Shown: piece by piece, positions 7,616-15,052 of the stretch
How the letters are laid out: each line of letters opens with the position of its first letter
How positions within the stretch are numbered: position 1 is the stretch's first letter
Assembly: GCA_026392155.1 (NCBI GenBank)
Contig: JAPLCP010000048.1
Span: forward strand, 1-36,873
Source: Armatimonadota bacterium
GTDB lineage: Bacteria; Armatimonadota; Armatimonadia; Armatimonadales; Armatimonadaceae
Direction: 5' to 3'
Length of the DNA: 36,873 nucleotides
The notes under the pieces: generated by a model
What the model was told of the DNA's origin: nothing
The model's input: the letters and a program-made list of their open reading frames with translations, nothing else
Databases searched by the model: none
Made by a program: the position numbers and the translations under genes

Positions 7616-8143
7616 ATGAGCTTCGTTGTCTGGCTAACCGGCCTTAGTGGTGCGGGCAAGACCACGGTTGCGCGGGGGCTGGCGGAGGCGCTGCGGGCGC
7701 GAGGTGTCGGCAAGCTTGAAGTACTCGATGGCGATGCGGTACGTGAAAACCTCTCCAAGGGACTGGGGTTCTCAAAAGAGGATCGGGATACCAATGTGGC
7801 ACGGATCGCGTTTGTGGCGCAGCTTTTAGCACGCAACGACATCAACGTGATTGTCGCGGCAATCTCCCCCTACGCCGAGGCGCGGGCGTCGGCACGGGAG
7901 CGGATTGGAGAGGGCTTTGTGGAGGTACACGTGGACTGTGGCCTTCCTGAGCTCGTGCGGCGGGATGTGAAGGGTCTCTATAAAAAAGCCCTCGCTGGAG
8001 AGCTGGCGCACTTTACGGGAGTTTCTGATCCATACGAAGCGCCCGAAAGCCCCGACATTCGGGTGAGTAGCGAAGGCCAGACAGCAGACGAGAGCATCGA
8101 GGCGATTGTGGCCTATCTACAGCGAGAGCAGCGCATCCCGTAG
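7616..8143 (+). CDS. cysC: Adenylylsulfate (APS) kinase
   Basis: This 175-residue enzyme phosphorylates adenosine 5'-phosphosulfate to PAPS, the sulfate donor of sulfotransferases and an intermediate of assimilation. The Walker A loop is GLSGAGKTT (residues 9-17). LDGDAVREN is the DGD motif, AAISPYAEAR carries the conserved Ser, and FTGVSDPYEAPESPDI is the APS-binding segment. Length is normal for a stand-alone enzyme. No ATP sulfurylase or sulfotransferase is in the window, so it must work with enzymes encoded elsewhere or upstream. Its place at the end of a sulfatase-fold operon hints at sulfate-ester metabolism, although those hydrolases lack the formylglycine site. Its 3' end overlaps the convergent sigma factor gene by 27 bases. 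Confidence 0.93.
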   Translation: MSFVVWLTGLSGAGKTTVARGLAEALRARGVGKLEVLDGDAVRENLSKGLGFSKEDRDTNVARIAFVAQLLARNDINVIVAAISPYAEARASARERIGEGFVEVHVDCGLPELVRRDVKGLYKKALAGELAHFTGVSDPYEAPESPDIRVSSEGQTADESIEAIVAYLQREQRIP

Positions 8144-8665
8144 GGCACGACGGGCCCGATAGAGAAGCGACTTCGTGGCGGCGACGGAGCGCCCCAGAAC
8201 TTCGGCGGCTTCGGCGTGGGGGATATCTTCCAGATCACAGAGAGTGAGAACGAGCTTGTGCTCCTCCGGTAGCGACTCCAGAGCATCCAGCAAGGCTTTT
8301 CGCTCGGCACGTGCTAGTGCCTCATCCTCAGTGCGAGAGAAACTTACCAGCGCTACGCCAACGGGTGTGTCTAGCGAGAGGGTTGGGAGCCGAAGCTGGC
8401 GACGCTTGTCGGCGGCAATCGAGCGCACAATCGTGAAGAGCCAGGGTCCAAAGCGCCGGGTATGCCCTCCCGTGAGCTGACGGGCACTGCGAAAGGCACG
8501 GATAAATGCCTCCTGCGCCACCTCCTCAGCATCTTCCCGCGTCTCCGTGAGGCGCATCGCCAGACCAAGCGCCCGGTCGGTATAGAGCTCAAAGAGCGTC
8601 TCCATCGCGCGAGCATCCCCCTGCCGAAACCGCTCTACCAGCCGCGCCTCAAAAACATCATGCAC
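8117..8665 (-). CDS. ECF-type RNA polymerase sigma factor
   Basis: This 182-residue sigma-70 family protein has region 2 (about residues 8-85, with EDAEEVAQEAFIRAF) and region 4 (about 125-180, LPEEHKLVLTLCDLEDIPHAEAA then a helix-turn-helix). It has the two-domain layout of an extracytoplasmic-function sigma factor. No anti-sigma gene is adjacent. I chose the GTG at 8665-8663. The upstream in-frame ATG at 8707 would make the frame read through the divergent promoter palindrome. The -10-like TACAAT ends six bases before this GTG, so the mRNA is probably leaderless. The sequence does not show which stress it serves. Confidence 0.85.
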   Translation of the reverse strand: MHDVFEARLVERFRQGDARAMETLFELYTDRALGLAMRLTETREDAEEVAQEAFIRAFRSARQLTGGHTRRFGPWLFTIVRSIAADKRRQLRLPTLSLDTPVGVALVSFSRTEDEALARAERKALLDALESLPEEHKLVLTLCDLEDIPHAEAAEVLGRSVAATKSLLYRARRALRDALLSL

Positions 8666-8702
8666 GCCTCTATTGTATCGCCACGATACAATAGAGGCGT
8701 GC
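8662..8702. promoter_or_regulatory. Perfect 19-bp inverted repeat with two divergent -10 boxes
   Basis: Arms 8662-8680 and 8684-8702 are perfect complements around a 3-base centre (CCA). Each arm carries TACAAT in its own outward direction (8687-8692 on +, 8677-8672 on -). In each direction GTG follows six bases later (8699 for gmk, 8665 for the sigma gene). It is both a symmetrical divergent promoter and a potential operator. No good -35 boxes are seen. Confidence 0.65.
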
Positions 8703-9274
8703 GACAAGGAAATTTATTTGTAGTCTCCGGGCCGTCGGGAGTGGGCAAGGACACGGTTCTTGCAGGGCTTCTCGAGCGCCAGCCTGATGTCAAAGTCTGT
8801 GTAACGGCAACAACGCGGGCAATGCGCCCTGGAGAGTCGGAGGGCAACCCGTACCAGTTTCTCTCTGTCACGGAGTTTGAGAGCCTCGTAAACGAAGATG
8901 CGTTTCTAGAGTACGCCCACGTCAATGGCGGTAACCTCTACGGCACCCCCCGCGCTTGGGTAGAAAAGAATCGCGCTTTAGGCCACGATGTGATTCTGAA
9001 AATAGACGTTCAGGGCGGGATTGCGGTACGAAAAAAAGCCGCAGACGTCATTCTCGTTTTCCTAGAGCCCCCATCGCTGGCCGAGCTAGAGCGCCGTCTC
9101 CGCGCCCGTAGCACCGAGACAGAGGACCAGATCAAAGTCCGCCTGCTCGATGCCCGTAACGAGCTGGCCCAAAAGCCCCACTACAACTATGCGGTGGTCA
9201 ACGACTCACTAGAAAGCGCCGTGGACCACCTGCGCGGCATTATTCTCGCCGAGCGCTGCCGCGTCGAAAAGTAG
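8699..9274 (+). CDS. gmk: Guanylate kinase
   Basis: This 191-residue enzyme phosphorylates GMP (and dGMP) to GDP with ATP. The P-loop is SGPSGVGKDT near residues 9-18. Downstream, ATTRAMRPGESEGNPYQFLS is the GMP-binding region, FLEYAHVNGGNLYGTP carries the conserved Y-G-T, and DVQGG is the later conserved motif. The start is GTG 8699 (MRQGNLFVVSG), which agrees with family length. In-frame starts at 8660 and 8462 would put the promoter palindrome or the antisense sigma gene inside the protein. There is no Shine-Dalgarno, and a -10 box lies six bases upstream, so translation is probably leaderless. It ends four bases from the convergent lepB stop. Confidence 0.93.
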   Translation: MRQGNLFVVSGPSGVGKDTVLAGLLERQPDVKVCVTATTRAMRPGESEGNPYQFLSVTEFESLVNEDAFLEYAHVNGGNLYGTPRAWVEKNRALGHDVILKIDVQGGIAVRKKAADVILVFLEPPSLAELERRLRARSTETEDQIKVRLLDARNELAQKPHYNYAVVNDSLESAVDHLRGIILAERCRVEK

Positions 9275-9278
9275 ATTT

Positions 9279-10148
9279 TTAGCGCAGACGTCCTAGGCGG
9301 GTGAGGGGCCAGAAGGTGACGATGCCCCGTCCGACGATACGGCGGCCTTCGAGCTTGCCCCAGACGTGAGAGTCGGCGGAGTGGTTACGGTTGTCGCCCA
9401 TCATGAAGTAGCACTTGGGAGGCACTTCAAGCTCGTTCATGTTGTAGCCAGGGTCTTCGTTGGTGTAGGTGTCCTCTAGCGGCTTGCCATTAATAACGGC
9501 AGCTCCTGGAGTGAGCTCCACCTCGGCACCCGGCTGGCCAAACTGTTGCGCGATATCTTGCGGCATCAGTTTCTCCGTACCATTGACTAAGACATAGTCC
9601 TTGAAGAACTTGATAGACTTCTCGCGGCTGATCCCAAGCCGGTCACGAAGCGCCTGATGAGCGACATCGGCGTTGGTATCTTCACCCTGTGGCTCAAAGA
9701 CTTCTTTGCCAACCCGTAGCTTCGCCCCACGAATCTCGACTTTTTCGCCTGGCAGACCAATACAGCGCTTGATGTAGTCCTGCTCCAGAGTGGGACTTCC
9801 CGTGGCCTCCGGCGGAGCGGCAAACACCAGAATATCGCCGCGTTCGGGGTCGTGGAAGCGAAACGACATCTTATCCACGATCAGACGATCCCCAATCTGC
9901 AAGGTCGGCACCATGCTCTCGGAGGGAATATAGAAGGCCTGCGCGACGAAAGGCCGGATCAAGAGAAAAGCGAGCGCCAGCACAAACGTGACCGTATCGC
10001 AGATCTCGGAGAGGGTACGGGCCCAGCTCTCATGAAGGAGCTTGGACATCATCAATCGCAGCAAGGTGAAGCCCGCAATCACCGCCACCACGATCGTGGG
10101 GCTGATGTTGGCAAGCTGGTCAGTTAAAGGGACAGGTTGGTCATTCAT
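9279..10148 (-). CDS. lepB: Signal peptidase I
   Basis: This 289-residue membrane protease removes signal peptides from exported proteins. Hydrophobic segments lie near residues 18-34 and 52-72. The catalytic Ser78 is in YIPSESMVPTL and the general base Lys127 is in DYIKRCIG. GDNRNHSADSHVWG is the conserved box E. A ~70-residue insert (about 135-210) lies between boxes D and E, longer than in minimal enzymes. The gene is last in an operon. Its ATG overlaps the stop of the histidine kinase gene by four bases, so it is probably co-regulated with the two-component system. Confidence 0.93.
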   Translation of the reverse strand: MNDQPVPLTDQLANISPTIVVAVIAGFTLLRLMMSKLLHESWARTLSEICDTVTFVLALAFLLIRPFVAQAFYIPSESMVPTLQIGDRLIVDKMSFRFHDPERGDILVFAAPPEATGSPTLEQDYIKRCIGLPGEKVEIRGAKLRVGKEVFEPQGEDTNADVAHQALRDRLGISREKSIKFFKDYVLVNGTEKLMPQDIAQQFGQPGAEVELTPGAAVINGKPLEDTYTNEDPGYNMNELEVPPKCYFMMGDNRNHSADSHVWGKLEGRRIVGRGIVTFWPLTRLGRLR

Positions 10149-11185
10149 AGCGATTTGGCAAGAGGTAGTGTCACGGTAAAGCGAGACCCCCTTCCCAATT
10201 CGCTATCGGCGACAATGGTTCCTTCATGGGCCTCAACAATATGCTTTACGATAGAAAGGCCCAGTCCCGTTCCCCCCGTTGCGGTTCCGGCTTCGCCAGG
10301 GAACTTTCGCGCCCGATCCGCTCGCCAAAAACGCTCGAAAATACGCGGTAGATCTTCTTTGAGAATCCCAATACCAGTGTCGGAAACCGTGACAGTCAGG
10401 CTTGTCTTCTCTCGCACCACTGTCATTTCGACACTGCCTCCTGATGGGGTGTACTTGATGGCATTATCTAACAAATTAAAAAAAACTTGTTCCAGCTCGC
10501 TGCGATCTGCCTCAATCTCCAAAGTCGGAATTGCCTCAGGCAGGATAATCTTCACCTTACGACGAGCGGCGTAGGTGGCCAGACGCTCCGCCATATCGTA
10601 GAGCAAGTCACTTAGATCGAAGCGCTCACGTGCGGGAGCCAGTGTTTCGGAGCGTGCCAGAAATGTCAGGTCTTCGGAGAGGCGCACCAAGCGATCTACT
10701 TCACGGACAATATTTCCCAGAAACTTCTCACTGACCTCAGGGTCGTTTAGTGCTCCATCTTGAAGTGTCTCCGCCATCGCCCGAATCGAGGCAAGGGGGG
10801 TGCGCAGCTCATGGGAGACATTGATCACAAACTCGGTCCGCACCGTTCGTAGCCGACTTAGCTCCGTTTGATCTGAAAAGAGAATCATGGCCTCCCCTGA
10901 CGAAAGGCCTAAAACACGGGCCTTCACAAAGCGCTCTTTTCCATTGACTAAGCGCACTTCCGCTTCCTGAGGGCTTTTTGTCGCACGTGCTGACTCAACA
11001 AGCTCGACCAATGCTCTTTGGTGTGTGGCCTCTAGGAGCGAGCGCCCCACAACGCGCTTGGCATTGCCATCCGCCGTCAGAAACCCAATCGCCGTCTCAT
11101 TGGCATAAAGAATCTTGTTGTTGTCATTAACGCGCAGGAGGCCATCTGGCACGAGAAGCGCGAGCTGTTCGAGGCGCTTACTCAT
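10145..11185 (-). CDS. Soluble PAS-domain sensor histidine kinase, PhoR-like
   Basis: This 346-residue kinase has no membrane segment. A PAS-type domain (about residues 8-110, with VNDNNKILYANETAIGFL) precedes the dimerisation domain, whose phosphoacceptor is His125 in NVSHELRTPL. The HATPase_c domain follows, with the N box (NLLDNAIKYTPSGG), G1 (DTGIGI), an F box and G2 (GTGLGLSIV). It resembles the cytoplasmic half of PhoR/WalK kinases. It overlaps the response regulator before it and lepB after it by four bases each. Lack of a transmembrane sensor means it either senses a cytoplasmic cue or docks on another protein. Confidence 0.92.
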   Translation of the reverse strand: MSKRLEQLALLVPDGLLRVNDNNKILYANETAIGFLTADGNAKRVVGRSLLEATHQRALVELVESARATKSPQEAEVRLVNGKERFVKARVLGLSSGEAMILFSDQTELSRLRTVRTEFVINVSHELRTPLASIRAMAETLQDGALNDPEVSEKFLGNIVREVDRLVRLSEDLTFLARSETLAPARERFDLSDLLYDMAERLATYAARRKVKIILPEAIPTLEIEADRSELEQVFFNLLDNAIKYTPSGGSVEMTVVREKTSLTVTVSDTGIGILKEDLPRIFERFWRADRARKFPGEAGTATGGTGLGLSIVKHIVEAHEGTIVADSELGRGSRFTVTLPLAKSL

Positions 11186-11883
11186 GGCTGGAACTTGTAT
11201 CCAACACCACGAACCGTTAACAGATGCTCAGGGCTGGAGGGGCTAGGCTCGATTTTTTCTCGTAGCCAGCGGATATGGACATCCACCGTGCGCTCCTCCA
11301 CCACCTCTCCGGTTCCCCAGACCCGGTCCAGCAGTGCGGCTCGGTCAAAGACTCTTCCGGGATGCGCCGTGAGCAAGACGAGAAGGTCGTACTCTTTTCG
11401 TGCTAGCTTTACGGGCTTCCCCTTCAGCGTGATCTCATGTTTCTCTAAATCCACGATTAAGTCCAGCGCCGCAGAGACGAGCTGTGGCCCGACGACACTG
11501 CTGTCGCCCTCGCTCCCCGCACGACGCAACAGCGCCTTGATCCGCGCCACAAGCTCCCGCATCCCAAAGGGCTTGACCACATAGTCATCCGCCCCAATCT
11601 CCAGCCCCTGCACCCGGTCACTCTCCGCGATGCGTGCCGTGAGCATCAGAATAGGCACCCGCTCGCCTTGCTGACGGATCAGGCGACAGATATCAAAACC
11701 ACTCCCCGAGGGTAGCATCACATCCAGCACGATGAGGTCAGGGCGCTGGCTCCGGAAGAGCTGGAGTGCTTCATCCGCATCCCCTGCCGTCAGAACCGTG
11801 AAACCCTGCGCTTTTAGGTTATAGCGTATCGCCTCGATGAGAGTCGGCTCATCGTCCACAACTAAGATGGTTTCTTGGGCCAT
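11182..11883 (-). CDS. OmpR/PhoB-family response regulator
   Basis: This 233-residue protein has a receiver domain with acidic pocket Asp10-Asp11, phosphoacceptor Asp54 (VLDVMLP) and Lys104 (VVKPFG). A winged-helix DNA-binding domain follows (about 135-232, LARKEYDLLVLL...RTVDVHIRWLREK...VRGVGYKF). It pairs with the downstream histidine kinase, whose ATG overlaps its stop. I prefer ATG 11883 over the upstream 11904 start. The receiver fold begins right after it (MAQETILVVDDE), and a GATAAT -10-like box sits at 11898-11893, nine bases before the ATG, with no Shine-Dalgarno. Target genes are not visible. Confidence 0.92.
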   Translation of the reverse strand: MAQETILVVDDEPTLIEAIRYNLKAQGFTVLTAGDADEALQLFRSQRPDLIVLDVMLPSGSGFDICRLIRQQGERVPILMLTARIAESDRVQGLEIGADDYVVKPFGMRELVARIKALLRRAGSEGDSSVVGPQLVSAALDLIVDLEKHEITLKGKPVKLARKEYDLLVLLTAHPGRVFDRAALLDRVWGTGEVVEERTVDVHIRWLREKIEPSPSSPEHLLTVRGVGYKFQP

Positions 11884-11944
11884 TGCGTCTCTATTATCCC
11901 GCATTCCCTACCAAAGGCATTAAGTCTCTGTTAAACTTAGGACT

Positions 11945-12334
11945 ATGGCAGGCAAATCTGGTAAAGAAAACAAAAAAGGGAAGGCAGACCTAGCAGAAGT
12001 GCTGGGTGAGCTCGCAGTACTTCGGGAAGAGATTGAGGCCCTTAAAGTATCCTCGCGGAGCATAGTCCGCTCAGAAACGAGCTCTAGTGCGGAGCAAGTG
12101 GCACGAAAGGCCAGCGCCTTCTCCCCGATCTCTCGTGCCAAGCTGATCGAGACACTTTTAACAAAAGGTCCACAGACACCTCCCCAGCTGGGGGAAACTG
12201 TCGGGCTTGCCACTGGCTCGCTCTACCACCACCTACGGGAGATCGTCGCAGCAGGAATCGCCACCGTCGAGGCAAAAAACTACCGCCTCACTCCCGAAGG
12301 AGAGCGCCTCGCGCAAGCCTTTTTTGATGTCTAG
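11945..12334 (+). CDS. Winged-helix DNA-binding protein (ArsR/PadR-like)
   Basis: This 129-residue protein has a Lys-rich, coiled-coil-like N-terminus (about 1-40, KENKKGKADLAEVLGELAVLREEIEALK). A winged-helix domain follows from about residue 60, with SRAKLIETLLTKGPQTPPQLGETVGLATGSLYHHLREIVAAGIATVEAKNYRLTPEG in the order helix, helix-turn-helix, wing. The 'SLYHHLREL...GI' recognition pattern is typical of ArsR/PadR-like regulators. It is divergent from the response regulator gene with a 61-base gap. A TAAACT -10-like box (11932-11937) stands seven bases before the ATG and there is no ribosome binding site. The ligand is unknown. Confidence 0.7.
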   Translation: MAGKSGKENKKGKADLAEVLGELAVLREEIEALKVSSRSIVRSETSSSAEQVARKASAFSPISRAKLIETLLTKGPQTPPQLGETVGLATGSLYHHLREIVAAGIATVEAKNYRLTPEGERLAQAFFDV

Positions 12335-12354
12335 AGATTTATCGTGGGTATACT
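12324..12354 (+). promoter_or_regulatory. Predicted sigma-70-type promoter of the 12363 gene
   Basis: TTGATG (12324-12329), a 19-base spacer and TATACT (12349-12354). The ATG is eight bases after the -10 box, so the transcript would start at or next to the start codon. The -35 box lies over the end of the upstream gene. Confidence 0.55.
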
Positions 12355-12362
12355 AAAGTCCT

Positions 12363-12935
12363 ATGATGCAGCCTCGTCCGCAGACAGACGATCTCTCCTG
12401 GTTCCAGCAACAGCTCCCCGAGTTTACTCGGAGGACTTGTCAGGAAGCTCGGCGACGGCGCTGGGATAAGTATCTGTGGTGGCTTGAGACATCTCTCTCG
12501 GAAGAGTGGGTGAATCAGGGAGTAAAGCTCCAAGACGCCTTTTTGGGGGCTCCCCAGGATATTCTCCCCGAGCTTTTCTCTCTGGGGGAGGCACTGGAGA
12601 AACTTCCTCGTCTGGAGGGCCGCCGTAACCTGCACCGTAAGGCAAACCGAATGACGTTCGAGCTTCAGGAAGCCCTCTTTGTGACTTTCACCCGGCTTCT
12701 GGCCCGTCGTACGCCTCAAGAGTTGGTCTTCCTAGACGAACCTCAGCGGGCCTATCTCCGCCGTGCGGTATTTCGTAGCGCCGATGCGGGCTTTGTTGCC
12801 TGTGCGCTCCTCGTGCTAGCGACCCTGCGAGACACGAACTTACGCCCTCAAGCCCAAGAGCTCCTGGATCGGCATCCCTCCGAGCGTATCCGTGAGGCGG
12901 CGAGTGAGTACATCTCCGCACTCGCTCCCTCCTAG
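12363..12935 (+). CDS. Hypothetical protein, mostly helical
   Basis: I do not recognise this 190-residue protein. It is rich in Arg, Leu and Glu and looks all-helical, with an N-terminal WFQQQLPEFTRRTCQEARRR-type segment and a Trp-rich patch (YLWWLETSLSEEW) near residue 38. The C-terminal third (ALLVLATLRDTNLRPQAQELLDRHPSERIREAASEYI) resembles a HEAT-type helical pair. There is no signal peptide or membrane segment. A strong -10 box (TATACT) eight bases before the ATG supports expression. It converges with the operon ending at 13029. The 93-base gap contains only a weak stem (CCAGG..CCTGG) and no terminator. Confidence 0.6.
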   Translation: MMQPRPQTDDLSWFQQQLPEFTRRTCQEARRRRWDKYLWWLETSLSEEWVNQGVKLQDAFLGAPQDILPELFSLGEALEKLPRLEGRRNLHRKANRMTFELQEALFVTFTRLLARRTPQELVFLDEPQRAYLRRAVFRSADAGFVACALLVLATLRDTNLRPQAQELLDRHPSERIREAASEYISALAPS

Positions 12936-13028
12936 ATCTCGGGTTCCTAGTTTCCGCCAGGACGACAGCCTGGCTGCTGCTGGAGCTAGGCCCCATGTCG
13001 CCTTGGAAGCGCTACACGGCACCGAAAA

Positions 13029-13466
13029 CTAAAAGATCGTTTCTTCAGTGCTGTCTTCGCTCCAGGTGAGCTTTGCACTGGCCAGCCCTGGTGTTAGGAC
13101 AACTCGCAGGCTCTTCACTCCCTGCACTTGGTCGCTCGTACCGTCTGGGCGCAACCCTATCCCAAAGTAGAGTCCCTCGAGGTTATTGGCCTCCACTGCA
13201 GAGAGAGAGAGGCGCTTTTCTTTGGCGATGATCTCAATAGAGCCCGGAAAGAGGCTAATGTTATTGCCTTCTCTGCGCACCAGAATCGCCGTCACGGTAC
13301 CTTTTTCGCTATCAATGTCTACGGAGATACTCTCAATAGAGCCCGTGAGAATCGCTTGGCCATTATGCAAAACATGCAGGCCATCGGCGCTATCAGACTC
13401 GTAGACGATCCAAGTGAGGTTGGTATCCAGTCCCGCCACTTGGGCGGCGGAAGGTCGGTTTGACAT
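13029..13466 (-). CDS. Hypothetical beta-rich protein, third gene of the lipoprotein operon
   Basis: I do not recognise this 145-residue protein. It has alternating hydrophobic strands and no signal peptide or membrane segment. The middle part, NGQAILTGSIESISVDIDSEKGTVTAILV, resembles NGEDITDRVVDIVVDINAVDSFVQAYASV of the upstream protein in spacing and pattern (N-G-x-x-I...V-D-I...V-x-A). The two may therefore be distant paralogues. Its ATG lies 17 bases after the stop of that gene, with a purine-rich AAGAGAGAG stretch upstream. The two genes and the lipoprotein probably form one transcript. Confidence 0.6.
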   Translation of the reverse strand: MSNRPSAAQVAGLDTNLTWIVYESDSADGLHVLHNGQAILTGSIESISVDIDSEKGTVTAILVRREGNNISLFPGSIEIIAKEKRLSLSAVEANNLEGLYFGIGLRPDGTSDQVQGVKSLRVVLTPGLASAKLTWSEDSTEETIF

Positions 13467-13483
13467 CTCTACAGAACTCTCTC

Positions 13484-13933
13484 TTACAAAATATTGTACG
13501 TAATCACTTCATCACGTAGCAGAAACCGTGATTTATAGACACTGGCATAGGCCTGCACGAAGCTATCCACGGCATTAATATCTACCACGATGTCCACCAC
13601 GCGATCCGTGATGTCCTCACCATTGAACCAGATGCGCAAGTGGCGCATATCTACCATCGGGTGCTGGTTCTCCATGATGATCGTGTAGCCAGGAAACTCC
13701 ATGGTGATACGTCCGGGAAAGATGTCGTAGGGTGCCATCGGATCTTCCGCGGGCCGGATCAGGGCGGTTAGCTCCGCCCCTTCCCAGATTCCACCCTCCA
13801 CTTCATCACCCCAGTCGTCTCGTCCTGCCCGGAGCTCGACATAGAGCTGGGCTGCCTCGATAGAGTAGCCCCCGCTCGTCAGACTAGTCGTGTCCCAGTC
13901 GCCTCCCGTGCTAAAAATAAACTCATTTCTCAA
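13484..13933 (-). CDS. Hypothetical beta-rich protein with TTG start
   Basis: I do not recognise this 149-residue protein. It is acidic, rich in Asp/Glu and beta-prone segments (FPGRITMEFPGYTIIMENQHP; ITDRVVDIVVDINAVDSF). The start is a TTG that overlaps the TGA stop of the upstream lipoprotein gene (TTGA). A perfect GGAGGAGG lies about nine bases before it, inside the lipoprotein's last codons. The nearby ATG is out of frame. This argues for strong translational coupling to the lipoprotein. The function is unknown; an extracellular or envelope partner of the lipoprotein is possible, but no export signal is seen. Confidence 0.62.
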   Translation of the reverse strand: MRNEFIFSTGGDWDTTSLTSGGYSIEAAQLYVELRAGRDDWGDEVEGGIWEGAELTALIRPAEDPMAPYDIFPGRITMEFPGYTIIMENQHPMVDMRHLRIWFNGEDITDRVVDIVVDINAVDSFVQAYASVYKSRFLLRDEVITYNIL

Positions 13934-15006
13934 CGGCGGCGGCCTCCTCCAAACGAGCTACGACCTCCGCCAAAGCTACCACCCGAGCTACGCCCCCCAC
14001 CAAAGCTACTGCCACCAGAAGGGCGACTACTGGAGAAGCCCGAGCTACCTGAGCCAAAGCTAGGACGGCTTGCCGACGAGCCGCCACCAAAGCTAGGACG
14101 CGAGCCGCTCCCAAAGCTAGGACGCGAGCCGCTGGAGCCACCACCAAAGCTAGGACGCGAGCCGCTCCCAAAGCTAGGACGTGAGGCACTGAAGCCACTG
14201 CCACCAGGGCGTGTGCCCGCTGTGGAGCGCCCACCAAACGAGCCTGTACCACCCGATGAGCGGCTGAACGAGCCCGCTGAAGGGCTACGACGGCCTACCG
14301 ACGAGTAATTAAAGTTGCTACGGCTATTGTTGATCAGCACACGATTGGTAGGGTTAGAGCGGTAGTAGGTACTGTAGCTATTCCAGCCGTAGTAGGGTCG
14401 TCCCCCGATATTGGCCATCATTCCGACCATAGCCCCAAAGGCCATCCCCGAAACCCAGGGACTTGTACTATAGTAGCCTCCGTAGTAGGTCATTCCAGGG
14501 TACCAGCCCATTCCCGTGTAGGCAGACCAGGATGGTGCCACCCCCAGATAAACGGGCTGCGTGTAAGCATAGTTCTGAGGGAAGGGATACCACTTAGCTC
14601 CCTGAGCCGCAGCATTTTCCAAAAAGGCACCTTCACGAACATAAAGGGTCGGGGTGGTGTTGTTCTCGTTGATAAAGTACATCTGGCCGCTGGTTCTGCC
14701 GAACTTCATGACGTACATGTTCTGGTTCTCAAAGGGAACCGCAATGGTCTCGCCTGAGGCAGCGTAGAGCTGGTAGCCTCCTTGGTCAAACACAGCACGC
14801 GTGATCGGAACCTGCTGACCGGCGGGCACATCACGCCAGTTGTAGACCTCGCCGTTAGAAACAGGAGCCGCCATGGCGGGTTGGGGCGGCGCAACCGGTG
14901 GTGCCATCACTACAGGGCGCGGCTGTGTACAACCTGCTAGCCCCGTCGCAGCAAGTCCTAAAACTCCAAAACGCATTGTATTTGTCATATTTCGAAACCT
15001 CATCAC
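13930..15006 (-). CDS. Lipoprotein with Gly/Ser-rich SRPSFG repeats
   Basis: This 358-residue protein has a lipoprotein signal: hydrophobic core, then LAGC with Cys26. A Pro/Ala linker and a folded part of about 150 residues (YNWRDVPAGQQVPITRAV...) follow. A Tyr/Gly/Trp-rich stretch (about 165-215, many YYGG and WYPG motifs) then leads into a C-terminal ~110 residues of low complexity with repeats of SRPSFGSG/SRPSFGGGSS, ending in GGGRRR. The composition recalls adhesive or surface-associated proteins. Start codons at 15006, 15003 and 14988 are all possible; I list the longest. A TATAGT -10-like box lies about 14 bases upstream. It is the first gene of a three-gene operon. Confidence 0.8.
   Translation of the reverse strand: MMRFRNMTNTMRFGVLGLAATGLAGCTQPRPVVMAPPVAPPQPAMAAPVSNGEVYNWRDVPAGQQVPITRAVFDQGGYQLYAASGETIAVPFENQNMYVMKFGRTSGQMYFINENNTTPTLYVREGAFLENAAAQGAKWYPFPQNYAYTQPVYLGVAPSWSAYTGMGWYPGMTYYGGYYSTSPWVSGMAFGAMVGMMANIGGRPYYGWNSYSTYYRSNPTNRVLINNSRSNFNYSSVGRRSPSAGSFSRSSGGTGSFGGRSTAGTRPGGSGFSASRPSFGSGSRPSFGGGSSGSRPSFGSGSRPSFGGGSSASRPSFGSGSSGFSSSRPSGGSSFGGGRSSGGSFGGGRSSFGGGRRR
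14052..14181. repeat. Coding tandem repeat (SRPSFG units)
   Basis: Five copies of CCAAAGCTAGGACG occur about every 17-42 bases inside the lipoprotein gene. They encode the repeated RPSFG core, separated by variable Gly/Ser codons. The near-identical DNA implies recent expansion or gene conversion. Confidence 0.75.
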
Positions 15007-15052
15007 TAGATAGAACCACTATACCCGGAAAAGTTGCACCCCCTCCAAAATT

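Noticed and set aside
8462-8698. Longer N-terminus for guanylate kinase
   Set aside because: It would run antisense through the sigma factor gene and the divergent promoter; the kinase fold starts right after GTG 8699.
8666-8707. ATG 8707 as sigma factor start
   Set aside because: It would place both -10 boxes within the coding region and overlap gmk; GTG 8665 fits the symmetrical promoter.
13935-14252. Ala/Leu/Val-rich minus-strand frame in the lipoprotein repeats
   Set aside because: It is an alternative frame of the SRPSFG repeat DNA and only reflects the repeat composition.
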